Shown here: one piece after another, positions 1 through 6,454 of the stretch | Numbering within the stretch: position 1 is the first letter of the stretch | Layout: every line of letters begins with the position of its first letter | Assembly (NCBI GenBank): GCA_026390535.1 | Contig: JAPLFT010000041.1 | Coordinates: 1 to 11,772 of the forward strand | DNA from: Pseudomonadota bacterium | GTDB taxonomy: Bacteria > Bdellovibrionota > JAFGOL01 | DNA: 11,772 nucleotides | Direction: 5' to 3' | Notes under the pieces: generated by a model | Databases searched by the model: none | What the model was told of the DNA's origin: nothing | The model's input: only the letters and a program-made list of their open reading frames with translations | Translations under genes and position numbers: made by a program

Positions 1-2
1 CC

Positions 3-545
3 ACGTCGAAAAAGGTCATGAGTTTAAACATTGATACCATCTTTGGCACTGGTCCTGACGATAACGATGTAACATGGGTCGTTTCTGTTACGATCCTCGA
101 TGAAAACCATAATGAAGTATATTCAGAATACTATTATGACACCAGAAGGGTTGCAAATATTAGTAAAGAAAAAGTTGACTTGAGTAAGGAGGATATAAGA
201 CTGTTCAACACAAAGGAAGACTACCGTGTTAGATTATTCTACGATGCGGTTAGTGATCACCCATCCTGTGCCAGAGATGATTCCAATTCTACCGGACACT
301 CGCTGGATGATTCCATTGATGCGGTATTGTTAGGCGCAAGGGAATACGCACATAAAAAATATACGAAACTCCCAAAAGAATATAAACAAAATGAAAATGA
401 ATATAAAAGCCAGGAAGAAATCCCAACATATGAAAATGGGGATAGATATAAAGCCATTGGAATATTAAATAACATTCCATACTGCTGCACGCCTGATAAT
501 AACACAGGACTGTGCTTAAGACTGAAGGGAAACAAAGAAAAGTAG
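3..545 (+). CDS. Cysteine-containing protein of unknown family, 5'-truncated by window edge (first of a tandem pair)
   Basis: I do not recognise the family. An ATG at 18 could be taken as the start, but the frame stays open to the window edge, and the residues T-S-K-K-V just before that Met continue the match to the next gene: V-M-S-L-N-I occurs here and at residues 78-83 of the downstream paralog. The true start, and probably a signal peptide, therefore lies to the left of the window, and about 75-80 residues are missing. The conserved core shared with the paralog includes DSIDAVLLGAR, a KKY stretch and IGILN-IPYCC followed by a late Cys, which suggests a compact disulfide- or metal-stabilised C-terminal region. 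Compared with the paralog this copy carries an extra charged, Glu/Lys/Tyr-rich insertion before IGILN. The stop at 543-545 lies 26 bases before the paralog start, so the two are probably co-transcribed. The gene call is firm and the function is unknown. Confidence 0.8.
   Translation, partial: TSKKVMSLNIDTIFGTGPDDNDVTWVVSVTILDENHNEVYSEYYYDTRRVANISKEKVDLSKEDIRLFNTKEDYRVRLFYDAVSDHPSCARDDSNSTGHSLDDSIDAVLLGAREYAHKKYTKLPKEYKQNENEYKSQEEIPTYENGDRYKAIGILNNIPYCCTPDNNTGLCLRLKGNKEK
309..363 (+). repeat. Copy 1 of a duplicated coding segment within the tandem paralogs
   Basis: About 55 bases here match 1073-1127 at constant offset 764 with roughly six mismatches, including 20 identical bases (315-334). 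The segment encodes DSIDAVLLGARE. Similarity at DNA level as well as protein level suggests the pair arose by tandem duplication or has been homogenised by gene conversion. Confidence 0.75.
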
Positions 546-571
546 AGAAACCCCTTACGTCGGAGGATTTT

Positions 572-1276
572 GTGAAAAAATCATTTCTTTATATTTTTTG
601 TATTTGCTTTCCTCTAATAGCAACTGCAAACGATAAAATAATTCGCCATGAAACATGTCAGATAGAGATTGCCAGTAATTTTGGAAAGCTTACGGATAAC
701 TATCCAGGTAATTACGTTCCTTATAATGCCAATACAATACAAGGGATCGAATCTCTTTTTTATAGCAGAGGATATCATCCGACTAAAGAATCTTCCCCCA
801 ATGTAATGTCTCTCAACATTAATTCCACTTTTAAAGTAGAACAGCGGGAAAGATATGATGAGGATATTATCACCATGGACGATTACGATTGTTGGGATGT
901 TACCGTGACAATTCCCAGGAAGGGACAAAAACCAATATATGAAAATAAATACTCCGATTGTAGAGAGCGCGTGTCTCTGGCTATATTTGCTATATATGAT
1001 TCAAGAGATTATGAAGACTATCGTGCCGTAATACTCAAAGATGCGGTTTATAATAACATGTCTTCTTTATCTGATTCTATTGATGCGGTATTGTTAGGTG
1101 CAAGAGATTCCGCACGTAAAAAATATAAATCTATTCCAACGAATATAGGAATACTAAACGACATTCCATATTGTTGCTCCCCGCATGATAGTACCTTTTT
1201 ATGCGAAATATTTAGAAAACAATCAAATTACTATCCGGAAACATATTCCAGAGCACTGTTTGATAATCATCAATAA
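572..1276 (+). CDS. Predicted exported cysteine-containing protein of unknown family (second of a tandem pair)
   Basis: The protein is 234 residues with no recognised family. I place the start at the GTG at 572, not at an upstream ATG at 512 that lies inside the previous gene. A good ribosome site (CGGAGG, 561-566) precedes the GTG, and from there the product opens with a classic signal peptide: MKKS, a hydrophobic run FLYIFCICFPLI, and a likely cleavage after ATA (about residue 19). The mature part should act outside the cytoplasmic membrane. Mature cysteines are at about 29, 107, 130, 201, 202 and 211; the paired IPYCC motif and the DSIDAVLLGAR core (about 168-178) are shared with the preceding paralog. 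The N-terminal 75 or so residues can be seen only here because the paralog is cut by the window edge. It converges on the minus-strand HTH-repeat gene across an 80-base gap. Close similarity to its neighbour points to local duplication. Confidence 0.82.
   Translation: MKKSFLYIFCICFPLIATANDKIIRHETCQIEIASNFGKLTDNYPGNYVPYNANTIQGIESLFYSRGYHPTKESSPNVMSLNINSTFKVEQRERYDEDIITMDDYDCWDVTVTIPRKGQKPIYENKYSDCRERVSLAIFAIYDSRDYEDYRAVILKDAVYNNMSSLSDSIDAVLLGARDSARKKYKSIPTNIGILNDIPYCCSPHDSTFLCEIFRKQSNYYPETYSRALFDNHQ
1073..1127 (+). repeat. Copy 2 of a duplicated coding segment within the tandem paralogs
   Basis: Partner of 309-363. It encodes DSIDAVLLGARD and the following basic stretch. Outside this block the two paralogs diverge much more, so the block is either under strong constraint or was recently converted. 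Confidence 0.75.
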
Positions 1277-1356
1277 CTATACGGGTTTTTTATGATTCCA
1301 TCCGTTCTTTGTACGTTTAAGCTCTTCTTTATTCGTTCTTTTCATTATCCAATAAT

Positions 1357-2421
1357 TTAGTTTCCCAATATCATTAGAATCATCGGATCAAAAATACTAT
1401 CAATGTTTTTCTCTAAATTGAGCTTAATGCCCTTTGATTTCAAGTATCCTTTTAGATCTTTTTTTGCAGATGTTATTTTTTTGATCTTCTGGTCAATGTA
1501 AGGTTCTTTATCTGCAGCATCAATCTCATACATTATCTTCCTGAATTCTTGTGTAGAAATGATAGATGCATATTTGCTTTTGCAAGTGATCTTAATATCC
1601 TGAAAAAATTTGTTTATAATATCAATTTTTGATATGTTATCCTGTTCTTTATAAAGCTTCGCAGCATTTCGAATAAACGATATATTCCTGTCGTCATATA
1701 TATCTTCCGGTACGTTTTGATATAATAAATATCGTCCCAGTTTCTTTAATACATTTTTTTCTATTTTAATGATCTCAGAAGCCGTTGTTTTAAATTTATC
1801 CGCTATTTGCTCTAATGTTTCCGGAGTCTTGCTGGCTATTCTGAACACCAAAATATATTTTTCCTTGGGTGTTTTAAGACTATAGTAAGCAAAATCATTT
1901 AATACTACCGGATCGATATCGGAAAATTCACTGGCCTCCACAGATAGATCAAATGGAATATCCTGACCTGCATCCCCTGTGTGAAGATTTAAATACTCAT
2001 CGAAGTCCCTACGTATTTCATCTTCCCATCTATATAAGGTAGTCTCGGCCATTCCTAGTTCTTTAGACAATTGGGCGCCAGACTTGTCTTTGGACAAAAT
2101 CATTCCCCTGAATATAGCTTCTCGCGTAGGGTCCAGTCCCGCTGCAAAATCGTTTGATAACGCAGGCTCAACCAGGGCATACTTATTTGAAAGCTCGCCG
2201 GTTTCCAGATATTTATCATAGGCTTCGCGTATTTTCTTTTCCCATCTATCAAAAGTCGTAGGCGCTAAACCTAATTCTTTAGCTAATTCGGATCTTTTTC
2301 TTTTATCCGACAAAATTATATTCTCGAATATAGATTTCCGTTTCTCATCCAGGGTTTTTGCAAAAGTCCCCGATTTTGCGGGATCAACAGAAGAATATTT
2401 GTTCAAAGATTCATCAAACAC
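1357..2421 (-). CDS. Protein with three tandem sigma-region-4-like helix-turn-helix repeats, probably 5'-truncated
   Basis: The protein is 354 residues from a GTG at 2421. Three consecutive units of about 65 residues can be aligned: about 8-72, 79-144 and 169-232. Each has a lead-in (x-F-A-x-x-L-D/T-x-x-R/E/K), a helix, and a helix-turn-helix: SELAKELGLAPTTFDRWE, AQLSKELGMAETTLYRWE, EQIADKFKTTASEIIKIE. The first two are very alike; the third is more diverged. This resembles sigma-70 region 4 or related HTH units, so DNA binding in the cytoplasm is inferred. The C-terminal 120 residues are Lys/Ile-rich and unrecognised. The GTG has no visible Shine-Dalgarno site and sits only about five bases from the edge of an embedded ppsA fragment. 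The protein begins with NKYSSVDP, matching the inter-repeat linker NKYALVEP, so the real N-terminus, perhaps with another repeat, seems to have been cut away. The minus-strand gene upstream may be in the same operon. Regulator status is inferred from the repeats alone. Confidence 0.72.
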   Translation of the reverse strand: MFDESLNKYSSVDPAKSGTFAKTLDEKRKSIFENIILSDKRKRSELAKELGLAPTTFDRWEKKIREAYDKYLETGELSNKYALVEPALSNDFAAGLDPTREAIFRGMILSKDKSGAQLSKELGMAETTLYRWEDEIRRDFDEYLNLHTGDAGQDIPFDLSVEASEFSDIDPVVLNDFAYYSLKTPKEKYILVFRIASKTPETLEQIADKFKTTASEIIKIEKNVLKKLGRYLLYQNVPEDIYDDRNISFIRNAAKLYKEQDNISKIDIINKFFQDIKITCKSKYASIISTQEFRKIMYEIDAADKEPYIDQKIKKITSAKKDLKGYLKSKGIKLNLEKNIDSIFDPMILMILGN

Positions 2422-2425
2422 TGGT

Positions 2426-2569
2426 TTATCTGTTGGCGTTCAAAAAATGGTGAGGAGCGACTTGGGGGCTTCTGGGGTTATGTTTTCTTGCGACACCGAA
2501 AGTGGGTTTGGAGACGTTGTTTTAATAAACGCCAGTTATGGATTAGGAGAAAATGTTGTAAAAGGGCAG
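2426..2569 (+). pseudogene. ppsA: Internal fragment of phosphoenolpyruvate synthase (ppsA), opposite in strand to its neighbours
   Basis: The + strand reads LSVGVQKMVRSD, then GASGVMFSCDTESGFGDVV, then ASYGLGENVVKGQ. This is the conserved stretch of the N-terminal PEP/pyruvate-binding (ATP-grasp-like, PPDK_N) domain of PEP synthase; the E. coli protein has a very similar VQRMVRSD ... GVMFSIDTESGF ... GLGEMVV segment. About 48 codons are intact with no stop. Before 2426 and after 2569 the frame loses all likeness to PpsA: the expected NPDE-type continuation after KGQ is replaced by unrelated sequence. It is therefore an internal piece without start or end. It lies between two minus-strand genes and supplies antisense codons to one of them. 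It could be an illegitimate-recombination remnant or an assembly chimera. The family call is strong; the origin is unknown. Confidence 0.85.
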
Positions 2570-4160
2570 CATCCATTACAACCTGTCTTTGTTTTTCAAG
2601 TTCAACAAGAGAAGTTCCAAGGTCTATGGCAAAATACGAGGATATGCCCAAACGAACAAGAGGTGTCCTGGAAAGTGCCGCAGAGACTTTAGGCATTTTT
2701 GTTGCCGCCATGTAAAGATAAAGTCCTACACTTGCAACGTGGTTTTTAACTATGTTTGCCGCTGGTACGCCCTCACTTATTTCCCTGGATATAATCTTGG
2801 TTTCATCTGCCGCTCCAAGACCTATCATCGTCGCCATTGCAGCAGAGCCTATACCGGCAGTAGAAATAAAACTTGCCGCCCCAAGTACAAGTTCACATCC
2901 AACGGTAAAGTTCTTTGATTCTTCTGCGATTGAATATGCTTTATCCTGGGCACTGTTAGAAAGCTTTATGTTTTCGTTTGCGTAGTCCGCTATAACAGCC
3001 TCTGTTGTTGAGAGTAATTTCATGTATGGAGTAAAATAATCGGCATTCTTTCTATTGTTAAGTTCTGCGATCGTATTTTTTATTGGAGAAAAATTATACT
3101 TATTTCTAAAACTGATCTCAGATTCTTTTGAGGTAGTAGGCGGTTCCGCTGACGATACTTCAGACAGATTGATGTTTTTATCATATCCTCTGCTATCAAC
3201 ACGTAATGCGTCGGCTACTGCCTGGGATATATTTTGCGATTTAGGCAATGTTAATTGTTGTGTTTTAGATTTATCGTCCACATCATTAGCAGCAAATATA
3301 TCATCTACGGATGGTGCATAGAGTAATTGGTTATGTTTTATAACTTCCAATCCAAACAGATAACTATTGAGAAGATATTTAAAACTTATCTGAGCAAGAT
3401 CAGAGAATTGAGATTCTCCCTCTGCAAGGGGACCAACCGGCTCTTTACCGCTTATCATTAAATACATGTCTTCCAGCATACCTGTGCTTGAAGACATATT
3501 GTTTCCGATATTTCTGATATTTTCTGTGTTTGAGTCCCTAAGGGTTGCTATGTCCGCACAGCGTTTATCGATATACTGTCTGAAATTCTCTGAATTACCA
3601 AATGTATATATAAAGCTCGTCTGGTTCCAGGATTCAGGGTCAGCGGAGTTAAGATTCTCCATGAGCGCCTTATATATTTCTCTTGTTATTGCGCCATATA
3701 TTTTGCCTGATGAGCGAACAGGCGATATATATATAGTTTTGTTTTCCTGGCCGCCGATGGGTGAGGCACCGTTATTACCTTCAGTAAAAACAGATTGTAT
3801 CAGTTTAAGGTTTGCTTTGTAATTAAGTAAGTACTCCGTCGCGTTGCTTATTTTTGAATTGTTATAAAAATCCAGTTCTCTGGAAATATCCTGATGTAGA
3901 CCTATTTTAATTATCAAAAAATCTGTGTTGGAAATTATTCTTTCCTTTAACTGATTAAGTATAAGTTTTCTTTCTCCGGAAATACCCTTAACATTATTAA
4001 AGTTAATTTCTGCAATATTGTTTCGTTCCTCTGACAGGGCAGTCATGGTCTTTTGTAAAGCATACTGGCCCAGGTCTTGTTCCTGCTCTTGTTGGGAATA
4101 GGCAGAAGGCAGCCCCAGTAAAAAGGAAAACATCATTATAAATGTCAGACTTAGTCTCAT
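2478..4160 (-). CDS. Large predicted exported protein of unknown function with a non-native C-terminal tail
   Basis: The frame encodes 560 residues from ATG 4160. The N-terminus is a signal peptide (MRLSLTFIMMFSFLLGLPSA, cleavage probably near residue 22, followed by a Gln/Glu-rich start), so the protein is exported through Sec. The mature part is mostly polar and helical, with weak coiled-coil character in the first 120 residues. A Gly/Ala-rich hydrophobic segment (about 419-451) could be membrane-inserting, and a second apolar stretch lies at about 473-487. I do not recognise a family. Native sequence appears to end at about residue 530 (EKQRQVVMDA): the last 30 residues are simply the antisense of the ppsA fragment and end at a chance TAA (2478-2480). 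The gene is therefore probably 3'-truncated. No strong Shine-Dalgarno site precedes the ATG. It is divergent from the racemase gene and upstream of the HTH-repeat gene on the same strand. Confidence 0.7.
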   Translation of the reverse strand: MRLSLTFIMMFSFLLGLPSAYSQQEQEQDLGQYALQKTMTALSEERNNIAEINFNNVKGISGERKLILNQLKERIISNTDFLIIKIGLHQDISRELDFYNNSKISNATEYLLNYKANLKLIQSVFTEGNNGASPIGGQENKTIYISPVRSSGKIYGAITREIYKALMENLNSADPESWNQTSFIYTFGNSENFRQYIDKRCADIATLRDSNTENIRNIGNNMSSSTGMLEDMYLMISGKEPVGPLAEGESQFSDLAQISFKYLLNSYLFGLEVIKHNQLLYAPSVDDIFAANDVDDKSKTQQLTLPKSQNISQAVADALRVDSRGYDKNINLSEVSSAEPPTTSKESEISFRNKYNFSPIKNTIAELNNRKNADYFTPYMKLLSTTEAVIADYANENIKLSNSAQDKAYSIAEESKNFTVGCELVLGAASFISTAGIGSAAMATMIGLGAADETKIISREISEGVPAANIVKNHVASVGLYLYMAATKMPKVSAALSRTPLVRLGISSYFAIDLGTSLVELEKQRQVVMDAALLQHFLLIHNWRLLKQRLQTHFRCRKKT

Positions 4161-4350
4161 AAGGTATTAACTCTGATGCTTACTATGCAACCAATATGCC
4201 ATAACGTATGTCAGGGCAAGTTATTGTTAATGCTACGTTTTTAGGGTCATCCTTTTGGGGCATTCTCCCAGGGGGTGAATGTATATTAAACAGATGGATA
4301 ATTATTCCCTGTTTATTAACTCAATATCCTGGGGTAATCTCTGCCTTATT

Positions 4351-5043
4351 ATGAAAACAATCGGACTACTTGGCGGGATGAGCTACGAATCATCCATTGA
4401 ATACTACCGCATGATAAATAAACGGGTGAACCAGAAACTGGGCGATACCCATTCTTCCAAATGCATTTTGTTCTCGCTGGATTTTTGGGAGATACAAAAA
4501 CACATTATAAGAAAAGACTGGGACACCGCTAAAGGTCTTTTGATAAATGGGGCAAAGGTACTGGAACGTGGCGGCGCTGAACTGTTGATACTGTGTGCCA
4601 ACACCGCCCATAAATTCGCGGATGATGTTCAGGAAGAGATCAAGATCCCCCTGATACACATAGCGGATAAAACGGCAGAAAAGATATCAGAGGCCGGAAT
4701 AAAAAAAGTCGCTCTTCTTGGAACAAGGGTAACAATGGAAGAGTCCTTTTACAGAGATAGGCTCAAAGAAAAATATAACATAGACGTGATCACACCGGGC
4801 GAGAGTGACAGGCAGCTTATGCAGGACATAATATTCAATGAATTATGCGTAGGCATAATAAAAGACGCCGCCAAAGATAAATTCAGGGCCATAATAAAGT
4901 CCATGTACAAACAAGGAGCTGAAGGCATCATACTCGGATGCACAGAGATACCTCTACTCATCAAACAGGAAGATTCCCCTGTGCCGACATTCGACACAAC
5001 AAGGATACACGCAGAAGCCGCGGCAGATTATGCTTTGAATTAG
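4351..5043 (+). CDS. Aspartate/glutamate racemase family protein
   Basis: The product is 230 residues, the usual size for PLP-independent amino-acid racemases of the Asp/Glu racemase (YgeA-like) family, which interconvert L- and D-aspartate or related acids in the cytoplasm using two cysteines as acid/base. The family opening MKTIGLLGGMS-ES-IEYYR is present, both catalytic cysteines are in place (Cys82 in LCANTAH, Cys197 in LGCTEIPLLI), and the central LLGTR-TM segment fits. I chose ATG 4351 because the family starts here. The frame runs in-phase back to an ATG at 4279, but that would add 24 unfamiliar residues, and its G-rich tract (4271-4277) leaves a one-base spacer, too close to act as a ribosome site. 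No clear Shine-Dalgarno site precedes 4351 either, so the start is less certain than the function. D-amino acids could feed peptidoglycan, but substrate cannot be told from sequence. It is single-gene and divergent from the exported-protein gene. Confidence 0.88.
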   Translation: MKTIGLLGGMSYESSIEYYRMINKRVNQKLGDTHSSKCILFSLDFWEIQKHIIRKDWDTAKGLLINGAKVLERGGAELLILCANTAHKFADDVQEEIKIPLIHIADKTAEKISEAGIKKVALLGTRVTMEESFYRDRLKEKYNIDVITPGESDRQLMQDIIFNELCVGIIKDAAKDKFRAIIKSMYKQGAEGIILGCTEIPLLIKQEDSPVPTFDTTRIHAEAAADYALN

Positions 5044-5045
5044 TA

Positions 5046-5106
5046 CTATAACTCAAAAATATTCTTTAATTATAACTAGTTGCCAACTTATTAGCAGTTA
5101 TAACTG
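5046..5106 (+). promoter_or_regulatory. TATAACT motif cluster upstream of fic
   Basis: Three copies of TATAACT begin at 5047, 5071 and 5099. The last is embedded in a perfect 12-base palindrome, CAGTTATAACTG (5095-5106). The first copy lies in an 18-base block, CTATAACTCAAAAATATT (5046-5063), that recurs exactly at 9122-9139 upstream of another winged-helix gene. Just downstream of the palindrome is a weak promoter-like pair (TTTGAA 5107-5112, TAAAAT 5128-5133, 15-base spacer). The arrangement looks like an operator array. The binding protein is unknown; the winged helix of Fic or of the 9230 gene is a candidate. Confidence 0.55.
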
Positions 5107-5136
5107 TTTGAATTTAAATGAAATATTTAAAATAGG

Positions 5137-5180
5137 CATATTTGCTGCTACTTTTTTAGTTATTTTTAGCAGCAAATATG
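5137..5180 (+). promoter_or_regulatory. Perfect 14-bp inverted repeat just before the fic ribosome site
   Basis: CATATTTGCTGCTA (5137-5150) and its exact reverse complement TAGCAGCAAATATG (5167-5180) flank a 16-base T-rich spacer. The right arm ends three bases before the AAGGTG ribosome site (5183-5188) of fic. It could be a dimer operator covering the early transcribed region or an mRNA hairpin that influences initiation. It is a poor intrinsic terminator for the racemase gene because no T-run follows the stem. Confidence 0.6.
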
Positions 5181-5195
5181 TTAAGGTGTATCATT

Positions 5196-6443
5196 ATGAT
5201 GTTCAACGCAAAAGACTTTGAGTTCTTAAATTCTGATATTTGGTTAAAATATACTCAGGAAAGGTATATCCCTTTAGATGATCTTAGATATAGATTAGAA
5301 TCTCTTGGTTATAAAAGATCTGATTGGGAAGAGTTAAAAAACACTATCCAGAAGCACAGGAAACTTGCTTCAATTCCACTTTTTGTTGATTCGATCGGCA
5401 AGAAATTTTGGTTTTTCCCATCAGATGCTATACAGAAAAAAATCAATGAGATTGAACATACGGGAAACAAACTCTATGAAACAATTGAAAGTAAAAGTAA
5501 ATTTAAGGACGAATTTTTAAAAGATGCAAAAATAGAAGAAGCCATAACATCTGCCATATATGAGGGCGCCAATAGTACACGGGCAAAAGCCAAGCAATTG
5601 ATAACTTCACAAAAAAGTCCTAAAAGCAAAGATGAATGGATGATCGTTAATAACTATGAGGCTATGAAATGGATAAAAGAAAATTCAGATAAAAAGATTT
5701 CTACTGATTTGATAAAAGAGATTCATTTAATTGTAACCAAAAACACCTTAGAAGGAGATGATGCGGCTTTTTCCGGTAAGTTTAGAAACGATGTTGTTTA
5801 TGTAGGTGATCATACAGGGATAGAACATGAAAAAATAATTCCTACTCTTAATGAAATTATTAATCTATGTGTGAACAACAAAAGATATCAACATGGTTTG
5901 ATCAAGGGCATCTTGCTGCATTATTTTGTTGCTTACGTGCATCCATTTTTTGATGGAAATGGAAGGACCGCTAGAACTTTGTTCTATTTTAAATCAATTA
6001 AGAATGATTTAAAATTTGTTGAATTACTTTCAATTTCTGCCCATTTAAAAAACAACGGCAACAGGTATGAAAAAGCATTCCATGATGTTGTTGCTAACGA
6101 TTATGATGTTACTTATTTTGTAGATTTTTGTTTAGAATCACTTTTAGCAGCCCTAAATAAAATAGATAAAAAAATAACATATCTTTTTAAAATAGCCAAA
6201 ATAAAGGAAAAGCACTCTCTAAGCAATTCTCAAGTTTTGTTGTTACAAAGACTTGCCTTAAACAAGTTCATTAACATCTCTTCGGAAGAATATGCACAGG
6301 ACCTGGGTAGAACAAGAGAAATGGGCAGAAGAGAACTAAAAGATTTATTTACTAAAAAGTTCTTAAAAGAAAGAAAAGAAGGTAAAAAGCTCGTTTATTC
6401 AATTGATCCGGCATATCTAAGATCAGTTGTTCCAATGGATTAG
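5196..6443 (+). CDS. Fic-family protein (protein adenylyltransferase type) with C-terminal winged helix
   Basis: The product is 415 residues. Fic proteins usually transfer AMP from ATP to hydroxyl side chains of target proteins. The complete catalytic motif HPFFDGNGRTAR is at 249-260 (His249 is the general base). An N-terminal inhibitory-helix motif of the (S/T)xxxE(G/N) type, SAIYEG, is at 119-124, marking a class II, auto-inhibited Fic whose Glu123 would block productive ATP binding. Residues about 335-410 form a winged-helix region (NSQVLLLQRL, SSEEYAQDLGRTREMGRRELKDL, then a basic wing), as in many stand-alone Fic proteins. I prefer ATG 5196, with AAGGTG seven bases upstream, over the ATG at 5178, which lies inside the inverted repeat. 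The stop overlaps the AGGAGG of the LUD gene 11 bases on, so the two are co-translated. AT-rich codon use contrasts with the racemase and suggests acquisition. The family call is firm; the target is unknown. Confidence 0.92.
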   Translation: MMFNAKDFEFLNSDIWLKYTQERYIPLDDLRYRLESLGYKRSDWEELKNTIQKHRKLASIPLFVDSIGKKFWFFPSDAIQKKINEIEHTGNKLYETIESKSKFKDEFLKDAKIEEAITSAIYEGANSTRAKAKQLITSQKSPKSKDEWMIVNNYEAMKWIKENSDKKISTDLIKEIHLIVTKNTLEGDDAAFSGKFRNDVVYVGDHTGIEHEKIIPTLNEIINLCVNNKRYQHGLIKGILLHYFVAYVHPFFDGNGRTARTLFYFKSIKNDLKFVELLSISAHLKNNGNRYEKAFHDVVANDYDVTYFVDFCLESLLAALNKIDKKITYLFKIAKIKEKHSLSNSQVLLLQRLALNKFINISSEEYAQDLGRTREMGRRELKDLFTKKFLKERKEGKKLVYSIDPAYLRSVVPMD

Positions 6444-6454
6444 AGGAGGATCGC

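Noticed and set aside
512..571. An ATG at 512 as start of the second tandem paralog
   Set aside because: It lies inside the end of the first gene, adds 20 polar residues before a clear signal peptide, and lacks the ribosome site that precedes GTG 572.
2399..2692. A + strand reading frame of 97 codons beginning with TTG at 2399
   Set aside because: Only codons at about 2426-2569 are PpsA-like; the start and the tail are chance readings of the antisense of the two flanking minus-strand genes. It is not an intact gene.
4279..4350. An ATG at 4279 as start of the racemase
   Set aside because: The family starts with MK-x-IG-x-x-GGMS at 4351; the extra 24 residues are unfamiliar, and the G-rich tract is only one base from that ATG.
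5137..5180. The inverted repeat as a transcription terminator of the racemase gene
   Set aside because: No T-tract follows the right arm, the loop is long, and it lies next to the fic ribosome site, so a regulatory role fits better.
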